A stretch of DNA of 5,504 nt from PVC group bacterium (GTDB lineage: Bacteria; Verrucomicrobiota; Kiritimatiellia; SS1-B-03-39; UBA6053). Under the pieces are notes generated by a model. It saw nothing but the letters and a program-made list of their open reading frames with translations, did no database searches and was not told the DNA's origin. Made by a program: the position numbers and the translations under genes. Shown here piece after piece: positions 1 through 5,424 of the stretch. The DNA lies in the NCBI GenBank assembly GCA_003565035.1, contig PXDP01000487.1:1-5504 (forward strand), given 5' to 3'. Within the stretch, counting starts at the first letter, position 1, and each line of letters begins with the position of its first letter.

Positions 1-92
1 TTTTGGGCAGAATAATGAGGGAGGGGAAGAGAAGTCAGAATGATGGTCGTCAGAATGATGAAGAGGAAGGGGGGGAATGGCAGAATGATGAA
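1..92. repeat. CAGAATRAT repeat block 1 (left, cut by window edge)
   Basis: Four copies of CAGAATRAT start at 8, 36, 51 and 81. The pair 36/51 is 15 bp apart and joined by GGTCGT, as in the larger block at 482-905. The copy at 8 is preceded by TTTTGGG, so its 15-bp partner probably lies just outside the window. The + strand is strongly purine-rich. The block ends against the 3' end of the toxin remnant, whose TAA stop (minus strand, 93-95) lies 3 bp past the last repeat word. Same orientation as block 2, so the two are direct repeats on either side of the toxin-antitoxin relic. No coding sense is apparent. Confidence 0.85.
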
Positions 93-194
93 TTATGAAG
101 GGGTCAAGCGGCAGCCGTAGGCGGGAAATTTTTCGTCACAGGTCATGATGGGCAGATTCCATAAAAAGATATGCGTGTCGATGAGAACTTTCAT
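93..194 (-). pseudogene. VapC-type PIN-domain toxin remnant with large in-frame internal deletion
   Basis: Read on the minus strand, a 33-codon frame starts at ATG 194-192, overlapping the antitoxin stop (ATGA). The first 12 residues, MKVLIDTHIFLW, are the classic start of a PIN ribonuclease toxin, including the first catalytic Asp (D6). The next residues, NLPIMTCDEKFPAYGCRL, are the classic end of the same family (LP-x-T-x-D-x-x-F-x-x-Y-G pattern with the last conserved Asp). A family member is about 125-140 residues, so roughly 95-100 residues of the middle are missing while the frame is kept. The lost part normally carries the remaining acidic residues of the Mg-binding site and most of the fold, so the product cannot be an active RNase (inference). 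It ends TPS-stop at the edge of the repeat block. The two ends are recognised from family patterns by eye, not by alignment. Confidence 0.8.
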
Positions 195-424
195 TCTTTC
201 GGACCATAAAACATCTCGTTTATCTCGTCGGATTCTTCCAGAAAATCATCCGGCACCGTGAATTTCCCCCGCAGCCTGCCCAGGATGCGCTTGCCCTTGG
301 GTTTGTGGGGTACAAGCTCGACGAGCGGGGTATTGTGTTTGGCGATCACGACCTCTTCCCCCCGGTATGCGAGATCGACGATTTTAGATAACTGGGCTTT
401 GGCCTCGGACAGATTGATGATCAT
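191..424 (-). CDS. Phd/YefM-family antitoxin of a type II toxin-antitoxin pair
   Basis: Complete 77-residue protein starting MIINLSEAKAQLSKIV, the usual opening of Phd/YefM antitoxins. The N-terminal half (about residues 1-40) is the DNA-binding, dimer-forming Phd fold with the typical segment GEEVVIAKHNTPLVELVP. The second half (about 42-77), with ILGRLRGKFTVPDDF and a final acidic stretch, matches the toxin-binding tail seen in Phd-type partners of PIN toxins. Family members repress their own operon and neutralise the toxin. The downstream toxin frame overlaps the stop by ATGA, the standard antitoxin-toxin coupling, but the toxin is internally deleted. The antitoxin therefore now stands without a working local partner. 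It looks intact (no stop or frameshift, normal length) and could still repress its promoter or neutralise a related toxin elsewhere (inference). No strong ribosome-binding site is visible upstream. Confidence 0.85.
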   Translation of the reverse strand: MIINLSEAKAQLSKIVDLAYRGEEVVIAKHNTPLVELVPHKPKGKRILGRLRGKFTVPDDFLEESDEINEMFYGPKE

Positions 425-433
425 AACAGACCA

Positions 434-462
434 ATGACACCAGAATTAGTCAAATAGGTCAA
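434..462 (-). promoter_or_regulatory. Possible sigma-70-type promoter of the antitoxin gene
   Basis: On the minus strand, TTGACC (462-457) matches the -35 consensus at 5 of 6 bases. It is followed after 17 bp by TGTCAT (439-434), which matches the -10 consensus at 4 of 6. The predicted start of transcription would be near 427, leaving almost no leader before the ATG at 424, in line with the missing ribosome-binding site. A second TTGAC lies within the spacer. Phd-type antitoxins bind operators here, but I see no clear palindrome. Weak call. Confidence 0.3.
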
Positions 463-481
463 TTTAAACGAACGAAGAAGT

Positions 482-905
482 GCAGAATAATTTTGGGCAG
501 AATGATGGAGGGGGGAGGAGGAGTCAGAATGATGGTCGTCAGAATGATGAAGAGAAATGGGAATCTGGCAGAATAATTTTGGGCAGAATGATTGGGGTAC
601 GCGAAAATGGGAGGGGGAAGTCAGAATGATGGTCGTCAGAATGATGAAGAGGAATAGGAGTCAGAATGATGAAAGAGGAAGGAGGGAATGGCAGAATAAT
701 TTTCGGCAGAATGATTGGTGTACGCGAAAATGGGAGAGGGCGTCAGAATGATGGGCGTCAGAATGATGAAGAGGAAGAGGGTGATGAGGCAGAATGATTT
801 TGGTCAGAATAATGAGGGAGGGGCAGGGGAAGTCAGAATGATGGTCGTCAGAATGATGAAGAGGAAGAGGCGTCAGAATGATGAAGAGGGAAGGGGGATG
901 CGGCA
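482..905. repeat. CAGAATRAT repeat block 2: alternating 15-bp doublets
   Basis: Eighteen copies of CAGAATRAT start at 483, 498, 525, 540, 569, 584, 622, 637, 662, 692, 707, 744, 759, 790, 805, 834, 849 and 874, all in one orientation. A degenerate copy lies at 903. Sixteen of them form eight doublets whose members are exactly 15 bp apart. Two doublet kinds alternate. Kind 1 is usually CAGAATAAT-TTTGGG-CAGAATGAT (483, 569, 692, 790). Kind 2 is CAGAATGAT-GGTCGT-CAGAATGAT (GGGCGT in one) followed by GAAGAG (525, 622, 744, 834). Kind 1 to kind 2 distance is 42-44 bp, or 52-53 bp where TACGCGAAAATGGGAG is present between them (copies at 569 and 692). Composite units begin at 482, 568, 691 and 789. 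Short open frames through the block only encode the repeats (QNDWGTRKW, VRMM) and are not supported as genes. Function unknown. Confidence 0.9.
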
Positions 906-972
906 GAAGAATGGGGCGGAAAAAGGGTGTTGATCAGGATAAGGGCAGTGAAACCTGGCATGAGGAAAGATG

Positions 973-1062
973 TCATTTCGAATTTTCCCGGGCACGCATT
1001 GCAATCGCGGCATCCATTTCTTCAAGAGTCTTTGGCCTGCTGACAATGATTTCCCATATGGA
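973..1062 (-). pseudogene. Possible C-terminal scrap of an AbrB/VapB-type antitoxin
   Basis: Minus-strand frame ending at TGA 975-973 with the tail RPKTLEEMDAAIAMRARE. The pattern (S/T)-(L/V)-E-E-M-(D/N)-x-A-I, close to the C terminus, recalls the end of AbrB/MazE-like antitoxins that pair with PIN toxins. The swapped-hairpin N-terminal domain expected upstream is absent: further upstream the frame runs into proline- and arginine-rich translation across the G-runs and the nifE antisense. No convincing toxin follows the stop. If real, it is a second broken toxin-antitoxin relic beside the first. The similarity is short and judged by eye, so chance is a serious alternative. Confidence 0.22.
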
Positions 1063-1100
1063 AACATCTTTCCAGGGTGGGTGTGAATCGGTCGAAATTG

Positions 1101-1179
1101 TCAGATTTTTTGGGGGGGGTCTTTGGGGGGGATTGTGGAAAAATGCAGGAAAACCCTTTGTTTGCAGGGGGTTTTGGGG
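1101..1179 (+). other. G-run tract and small hairpin upstream of the nifE promoter
   Basis: Four G-runs follow one another on the + strand: 8 G at 1112-1119 (after six T), 7 G at 1125-1131, 5 G at 1167-1171 and 4 G at 1176-1179. Between them AAAACCC (1150-1156) can pair with GGGTTTT (1169-1175) around a 12-base loop. The hairpin lies 6 bp before the -24 element and has no T-run after it, so it does not look like an intrinsic terminator. The runs could form a G-quadruplex in single-stranded DNA, with one long loop, and are sites for polymerase slippage or sequencing error. Confidence 0.4.
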
Positions 1180-1181
1180 CT

Positions 1182-1197
1182 TGGCACAGGCGGTGCT
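1182..1197 (+). promoter_or_regulatory. Sigma-54 (-24/-12) promoter of nifE
   Basis: TGGCAC (1182-1187), five bases, then GTGCT (1193-1197) match the sigma-54 consensus TGGCAC-N5-TTGCW at 10 of 11 fixed positions. The invariant GG (1183-1184) and GC (1195-1196) are 10 bp apart. Sigma-54 promoters are the rule for NifA-activated nif operons, and the site lies directly upstream of nifE on the right strand. Transcription would start near 1208. No NifA site of the form TGT-N10-ACA is visible between 928 and the promoter, so the activator, if any, is not identified. Confidence 0.65.
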
Positions 1198-1208
1198 ATA
1201 GGGAAAGC

Positions 1209-2600
1209 ATGGAAACGCCTGTGATGAAAACCCGACCTGACACTGACAGCCGCATTGCGCTGCTGGAGGGGCGGCGCGGGCAGGTGCGGGAAACGGACGG
1301 TTCACCGGTGGATATGGCCTGCGGGAAGGCGAGTCTGGCAGGGGCGGTGAGTCAGCGGGCTTGCGTGTTCTGCGGCTCGCGGGTGGTGCTGTATCCGATT
1401 GTGGATGCACTGCATATTGTTCACGGTCCCATCGGCTGCGCGGCCTACACCTGGGATATCCGCGGGTCGCTGTCGTCGGGTCCGGAACTGCACCGGCTCA
1501 GCTTCTCCACAGATCTGCGCGAGAAGGATGTGATTTACGGCGGTGAGAAGAAACTGCACGCGGCGCTGTGCGAATTGATCGACGATCATGCGCCCAAAGC
1601 GGCCTTTGTCTATTCCACGTGTATTGTGGGTTTGATTGGCGACGATGTGGAGGCGGTCTGCCGCAGCGTGACCAAGCTGAAGGGCATTCCGGTGCTGCCG
1701 GTGCATTCGGAGGGTTTTAAGGGCACCAAAAAAGACGGCTATGCGGCTGCCTGCGCGGCGATGATGAAGCTGGTGGGCACCGGGGATACGGCCGGGATTT
1801 CCAAACACAGCATCAATATTCTCGGGGATTTCAATCTGGCCGGAGAGATCTGGATCATCCGCGAATATTATCGCCGCATGGGGGTGGATGTGGTGGCCAC
1901 GGTGACCGGCGACGGGCGGGTGGACGATATCAAACGCTGTCACGGCGCCGCGCTGAATGTGGTGCAGTGCAGCGGGTCGATGATTCATCTGGCCAGAAGT
2001 ATGAAAGAAAAATACGGCACGCCTTTTCTGCGGGTGTCCTACTTTGGCATCGAGGACATGTCCCGGGCCTTGTACGACGTGGCGGATCACTTTGAGAGCG
2101 CGGAGATGCGGGCGGCGGCCGGGGAGCTGATCCGCGAGGAGGTGTCGGAAATTCTGCCGCAGCTCACGGCCATGCGCGGGGATTTGAACGGCAAGCGGGT
2201 GGCGGTGTACACCGGCGGAGCGTTCAAGGCGTTCAGTCTGGTGCGCTGCCTGCGCATGCTGGGAATGAAGACGGTGGTGGCGGGTTCGCAGACCGGCAAC
2301 AAAGACGATTACAACGAACTCGCGGAGCTGTGCGATCCGGGCACGGTGCTGCTGGACGACACCAATCCGCTGGAGCTGGCCAAATACATCCAGGAAAAAG
2401 ATGTGGATCTGTTCATCGGCGGCGTAAAGGAGCGTCCGATCGCGTACAAGCTCGGGGTGGCCTTCTGTGATCACAACCACGAACGCAAAATCGCCCTGGC
2501 CGGGTTTGTGGGACTGCTGAATTTTGCCAAAGAAGTGCACGCCTCGGTGATGTCACCGGTATGGAATTTTGTGCCGCGCAAGCGGGAGGCCCGGATATGA
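1209..2600 (+). CDS. nifE: NifE, alpha subunit of the FeMo-cofactor scaffold NifEN
   Basis: NifE and NifN form a cytoplasmic heterotetramer, homologous to NifDK, on which NifB-co is converted to FeMo-co before transfer to NifDK. The 463-residue frame is of usual length. By alignment from memory with Azotobacter NifE, the three ligands of the permanent [4Fe-4S] cluster are C52 (in ACVFCGS), C77 (HGPIGCAAYTWD) and C138 (VYSTC). The cysteine that holds the cofactor precursor is C254 (VVQCSGSM). The C-terminal half ends with the family segment KLGVAF-DHNHERK. An additional C55 gives the CVFC pair. Start choice: ATG 1209 has AGGGA four bases upstream. ATG 1224 is in frame, has GGAAA eight bases upstream, and would suit a transcript starting near 1208. 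Both start before the first conserved residues, so the product is 463 or 458 residues. An open frame back to 1077 crosses G-runs and the promoter and is not taken. First gene of the nifENB operon. Confidence 0.96.
   Translation: METPVMKTRPDTDSRIALLEGRRGQVRETDGSPVDMACGKASLAGAVSQRACVFCGSRVVLYPIVDALHIVHGPIGCAAYTWDIRGSLSSGPELHRLSFSTDLREKDVIYGGEKKLHAALCELIDDHAPKAAFVYSTCIVGLIGDDVEAVCRSVTKLKGIPVLPVHSEGFKGTKKDGYAAACAAMMKLVGTGDTAGISKHSINILGDFNLAGEIWIIREYYRRMGVDVVATVTGDGRVDDIKRCHGAALNVVQCSGSMIHLARSMKEKYGTPFLRVSYFGIEDMSRALYDVADHFESAEMRAAAGELIREEVSEILPQLTAMRGDLNGKRVAVYTGGAFKAFSLVRCLRMLGMKTVVAGSQTGNKDDYNELAELCDPGTVLLDDTNPLELAKYIQEKDVDLFIGGVKERPIAYKLGVAFCDHNHERKIALAGFVGLLNFAKEVHASVMSPVWNFVPRKREARI
2584..2589 (+). 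promoter_or_regulatory. Ribosome-binding site of nifN
   Basis: GGGAGG lies seven bases before ATG 2597, inside the last codons of nifE. It supports the internal ATG over the frame's first ATG at 2561, which would add 12 residues with no family resemblance. Together with the ATGA stop/start overlap it points to translational coupling of NifE and NifN, which are needed in equal amounts. Confidence 0.7.
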
Positions 2601-3970
2601 TCGCCGCCAAAATGCCTCCGGGGATCTCCCGCAATTACGCCTCCAGTTGCAATGCCTGCCGTCAGTGCACGCCGCTGGGCGCCTGTCTGGCGTTCAAGGG
2701 TGTGGAGGGCGCGGTGCCCTTTCTGCATGGCTCTCAGGGATGCGCGACCTACATTCGCCGCTATCTGATCAGCCATTTTCGGGAACCGATGGATATCGCC
2801 TCGTCGAGTTTCAGTGAAGAGGCGGCGATCTTTGGGGGCGAACGCAATTTTCTGCTGGGCATTGAAAACGTGATGCGTCAGTACCGTCCCCGTGTGATCG
2901 GGATCGCCACCACCTGTCTTTCTGAAACCATCGGTGACGATGTGCCCGGTTTTCTGCGCCTGCTGCATGAACGCGTGAAGGATCAGAAAGATGTGCCCCG
3001 CTTCGTGCACGTCAGCACCCCCAGCTACACCGGCAGTCACATCGACGGATTTCACGAGACCGTGCGGGCACTGGTCGCCTCCGCGCCGGGTTCCGTGTCC
3101 CTGAATGACAGGGTGGGGGTGTTTCCGGGCATGGTTTCCCCGGAGGATCTGCGCTTTCTGCGGGATGTCTTTGGCGATTTCGGACTGAACCCGGTGCTGG
3201 TGCCGGATTATTCCGATACGCTGGACGGTCCCGCGTGGGAAAACTATCACGAGATGGCACCCGGCGGCACAACCCTGGGGGAAATTGATCAGCTCCCCGG
3301 TGCCATGGCGGCGGTGGATTTCACCCGATGCGTTCCGGCAAAGCATCTCGCCGGCGCGCACCTGCATCAGGCCCACGGCGTGTTTTCCAGTCGGCTGGCC
3401 CCGCCGGTCGGCATTGCCGCCACCGATGCCTGGATGAAGTGGATGGGCGATGTCTCCGGGCGGGACCTACCGGACCGCCACACCCGCGAGCGGGGACGGC
3501 TGGTGGACGCGCTGGTGGACGGACATAAATATCTCAGCGGCGTGCGCGTGGCGGTTTACGGCGAACCAGATTTTGCCCTCAGCCTGGCGGTAATCTGCTC
3601 CGAATTCGGCATGAAGGTGACGCTGCTCGCGGCGGGCGGCGCCGCGGCCGATTTCCCGGCCGTGGCGCAGGAGGCCCTGCCGTCCCGCGATCTGCCCCGC
3701 ATCCTGAACGGGGCGGACTTCCGCGACATTGAAAACGCGGTGGAAGCGAATCCCCCCGATCTGCTGCTGGGGCATTCCAAAGGCTACGCCATGGCCCGGC
3801 GGCTGGGGATTCCTCTGGTTCGCGCCGGGTTTCCGATTCACGACCGCTTTGGCGGTCAGCGCATGCTGCATCTCGGCTATGCCGGGGCGCAGCGGCTTCT
3901 CGATCTTCTCATCAACACCCTGCTGGATCACCGACAGACCGAATCCCCGGTCGGCTGGTCCTATCTCTAA
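2597..3970 (+). CDS. nifN: NifN, beta subunit of the FeMo-cofactor scaffold NifEN
   Basis: 457-residue partner of NifE, homologous to NifK. The family signature is clear: PFLHGSQGCATYIRRY (residues 41-56), HFREPMDIASSSFSEEAAIFGG (60-81) and TTCLSETIGDD (105-115). C49 in GSQGC corresponds to the single NifN ligand of the [4Fe-4S] cluster shared with NifE (Azotobacter C44). The N terminus carries four closely spaced cysteines, C18-x2-C21-x2-C24-x5-C30. In anaerobe NifN proteins a C-x2-C followed by PLGA is usual (recollection), so C18 and C30 are the less common members. The C-terminal part has the typical GHSKGYAMARRLGIP (392-406) and RFGGQRMLHLGYAG (417-430). The start overlaps the nifE stop (ATGA), and nifB follows after 13 bp. 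NifN and NifB are separate here, unlike the NifN-NifB fusions of some clostridia and Desulfovibrio. Confidence 0.96.
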   Translation: MIAAKMPPGISRNYASSCNACRQCTPLGACLAFKGVEGAVPFLHGSQGCATYIRRYLISHFREPMDIASSSFSEEAAIFGGERNFLLGIENVMRQYRPRVIGIATTCLSETIGDDVPGFLRLLHERVKDQKDVPRFVHVSTPSYTGSHIDGFHETVRALVASAPGSVSLNDRVGVFPGMVSPEDLRFLRDVFGDFGLNPVLVPDYSDTLDGPAWENYHEMAPGGTTLGEIDQLPGAMAAVDFTRCVPAKHLAGAHLHQAHGVFSSRLAPPVGIAATDAWMKWMGDVSGRDLPDRHTRERGRLVDALVDGHKYLSGVRVAVYGEPDFALSLAVICSEFGMKVTLLAAGGAAADFPAVAQEALPSRDLPRILNGADFRDIENAVEANPPDLLLGHSKGYAMARRLGIPLVRAGFPIHDRFGGQRMLHLGYAGAQRLLDLLINTLLDHRQTESPVGWSYL

Positions 3971-3983
3971 CCGGAGTTCCTCC

Positions 3984-5240
3984 ATGATCACCCTCGACAC
4001 CACCCGTCACCCCTGCTTCAACGTGGATGCCAAAGGCAAGTTCGGCCGCGCGCATCTTCCCGTGGCGCCCAAGTGCAATGTGCAGTGCAACTTTTGCGAC
4101 CGCAAATATGACTGCATCAACGAAAGCCGTCCGGGGGTCTGCAGCGCGGTGCTCAGCCCGCATCAGGCGCTGCATTATCTCGACAACATTCTTGAGAACG
4201 ACGACCGCATTACCGTCGTCGGCATTGCCGGTCCCGGCGATCCGTTTGCCAATGCGGAGGAGACGATGGAGACCCTGCGGCTGATCCGTGCCAAGCACCC
4301 GGACATTATCCTCTGTCTTTCCTCCAACGGGCTCGGGCTGCCGGAGCACGTGGATGAACTGGCGGAACTTAATGTCAGCCATGTGACAATCACCGTGAAC
4401 GCGGTGGTGCCGGAAATTGGAGCCAAAATTTACAGTTGGATTCGCTACGAAAAACGCGTCTACCGCGGAGTGGAAGGGGCGGCGCTCCTGTGGAACCGCC
4501 AGAAAGAAAGCATCACCAAACTCAAAATGCACGGCATCACGGTGAAGATCAACAGCATTTTCATGCAGGGAATCAACGAACATCATCTCAGTGAGATTGC
4601 GCATGTGACCCGGGACCTGGGCGCGGACATTCAGAACATCATTCCGCTGCTGCCGGTGAAAGGCACGCCTTTTGAAACCCTCCCGGTGCCGCATCCCGAC
4701 GATTTGCTTTCGACCCGCAGCGACTGTGAGGAATACTTGCACCAGATGCGGCATTGCGCCCGTTGCCGGGCCGATGCTGTGGGCCTTCTCGGCAAACCGA
4801 ACACCGAGGAATGCATCCGCCTGCTCGAAGACTCCTCCAAGCTCCCGTTACGGCCCGACGAGGATCGGCCCTACATTGCAGTGGCCTCCCACGAGGGGGT
4901 ACTGGTCAATCAGCACCTCGGCGAAGCCAAAAGCCTGTGGATTTACAACGCCGCCGATGGCGAACTGGTGGAGCACCGCCTCGCGCCGCCGGTTGGGAGT
5001 GGCGATGACCGCTGGCTGGATATGGCCAAGCGTCTGCATGACTGCGCGACCCTGCTGGTGTCCGGTATCGGTCCCCGTCCTATGCAAACCCTCGCCAAAG
5101 CCGGCCTGCGCGTAACCGTCATGGAGGGCGTCATTCAAAACACCCTGGAAGAAATCCGCGCCGGTATTCCGATCAAATCCCCCGTCCGCAAATTCAAATG
5201 CGGCGCAAGCTGCGCCGGAACCGGAACCGGATGCGGATGA
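3984..5240 (+). CDS. nifB: NifB, radical-SAM FeMo-cofactor core synthase with NifX-like C-terminal domain
   Basis: Makes NifB-co, the [8Fe-9S-C] core of the nitrogenase cofactor, by fusing two [4Fe-4S] clusters and inserting a carbide from S-adenosylmethionine. The 418 residues show the family opening HPCFN (9-13), HLPVAPKCNVQCNFCDRKYD (24-43) with the radical-SAM C31-x3-C35-x2-C38, and GIAGPGDPFAN (80-90), the SAM-contacting glycine motif. C44, C53 and the later HCARCRADAVGLLG (257-270, C258 and C261) are conserved in NifB and thought to serve the substrate clusters. Residues about 297-393 form a NifX/NafY-type domain (YIAVASHEGVLVNQHLGEA onward) that binds cofactor precursors; some archaeal NifB lack it. 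The end is a short glycine-cysteine tail, CGASCAGTGTGCG. Start ATG 3984 has GGAG seven bases upstream; the longer frame from 3729 lies inside nifN and is rejected. Third gene of the operon, with the ferredoxin 184 bp downstream. Confidence 0.97.
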   Translation: MITLDTTRHPCFNVDAKGKFGRAHLPVAPKCNVQCNFCDRKYDCINESRPGVCSAVLSPHQALHYLDNILENDDRITVVGIAGPGDPFANAEETMETLRLIRAKHPDIILCLSSNGLGLPEHVDELAELNVSHVTITVNAVVPEIGAKIYSWIRYEKRVYRGVEGAALLWNRQKESITKLKMHGITVKINSIFMQGINEHHLSEIAHVTRDLGADIQNIIPLLPVKGTPFETLPVPHPDDLLSTRSDCEEYLHQMRHCARCRADAVGLLGKPNTEECIRLLEDSSKLPLRPDEDRPYIAVASHEGVLVNQHLGEAKSLWIYNAADGELVEHRLAPPVGSGDDRWLDMAKRLHDCATLLVSGIGPRPMQTLAKAGLRVTVMEGVIQNTLEEIRAGIPIKSPVRKFKCGASCAGTGTGCG

Positions 5241-5242
5241 AG

Positions 5243-5382
5243 AAGAGGTCAGAGGGTAGAGGTCAGAGGGTAGGGCAAATGCTCGGCACTTCTTCAACCT
5301 TTTACCTGAAACCTCACCTCTACCCTCCCTCTACCTTCTGACCTCTTTCCTCTACCCTCCAACCTCTACCCTCTGACCTCTT
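5243..5382 (+). repeat. Long inverted repeat between nifB and the ferredoxin gene
   Basis: The left arm 5243-5263 (contains AGAGGTCAGAGGGT) and right arm 5362-5382 (contains ACCCTCTGACCTCT) are perfect complements over 21 bp, separated by 98 bp. The left arm begins three bases after the nifB stop. Within it AGAGGTCAGAGGGT is repeated in tandem (5244-5257, 5258-5271, period 14). If the operon is transcribed through, the arms could form a long-range stem. No T-run follows the right arm, so it is not a standard terminator. It may be a dispersed repeat rather than a regulatory element. Confidence 0.75.
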
Positions 5383-5391
5383 TCCTCTACC
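5328..5391 (+). repeat. Pyrimidine-rich direct repeat, 29 bp with 35-bp period
   Basis: The stretches 5328-5356 and 5363-5391 match at 28 of 29 bases. Each contains TCTGACCTCTTTCCTCTACC, and the second contributes part of the right arm of the inverted repeat. From about 5311 to 5396 the + strand is almost wholly C and T, while 5241-5275 is almost wholly purine. Less exact relatives (ACCTCACCTCTACCCTCC, CCCTCTGACCCC) flank it. The base composition differs sharply from the balanced coding sequence on both sides. Confidence 0.8.
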
Positions 5392-5424
5392 TCTTCCAAT
5401 AACCCTCTGACCCCAAGGAACCCT

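Noticed and set aside
482..905. CRISPR array
   Set aside because: The repeat word is about 9-10 bp, the spacing alternates between 15 and about 27-38 bp, and the intervening sequences are themselves repeated. No cas genes are visible.
557..933. Two overlapping small open frames on the + strand with QNDWGTRKW and VRMM repeats
   Set aside because: They only translate the repeat array. Each 15-bp doublet equals five codons, which keeps the frame open by chance. No ribosome-binding site or protein family is evident.
929..963. Second toxin start downstream of the possible AbrB scrap (minus-strand ATG at 963, MPGFTALILINT)
   Set aside because: It is only faintly like a PIN start, the key Asp is not in place, and the frame continues into the repeat array.
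1077..1208. N-terminal extension of nifE by 44 residues
   Set aside because: It translates the G-runs and the sigma-54 promoter, and has no similarity to NifE N termini.
1302..2540. Long open frame of 412 codons on the minus strand, and similar ones at 2471-3376, 3467-4003 and 3912-4754
   Set aside because: They lie antisense to nifE, nifN and nifB, are rich in His, Arg and Gln as expected from reading high-GC genes backwards, and show no recognisable domain.
3729..3983. N-terminal extension of nifB by 85 residues
   Set aside because: It is the +1-shifted shadow of the nifN end. The NifB family start and a good ribosome-binding site are at 3984.
2561..5240. NifN-NifB fusion or frameshifted fusion
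   Set aside because: nifN ends with a normal TAA after a complete family C terminus, and nifB has its own ribosome-binding site 7 bp before ATG 3984.
5243..5390. Rho-independent terminator after nifB
   Set aside because: The stem arms are 98 bp apart and no T-run follows the right arm on the + strand.
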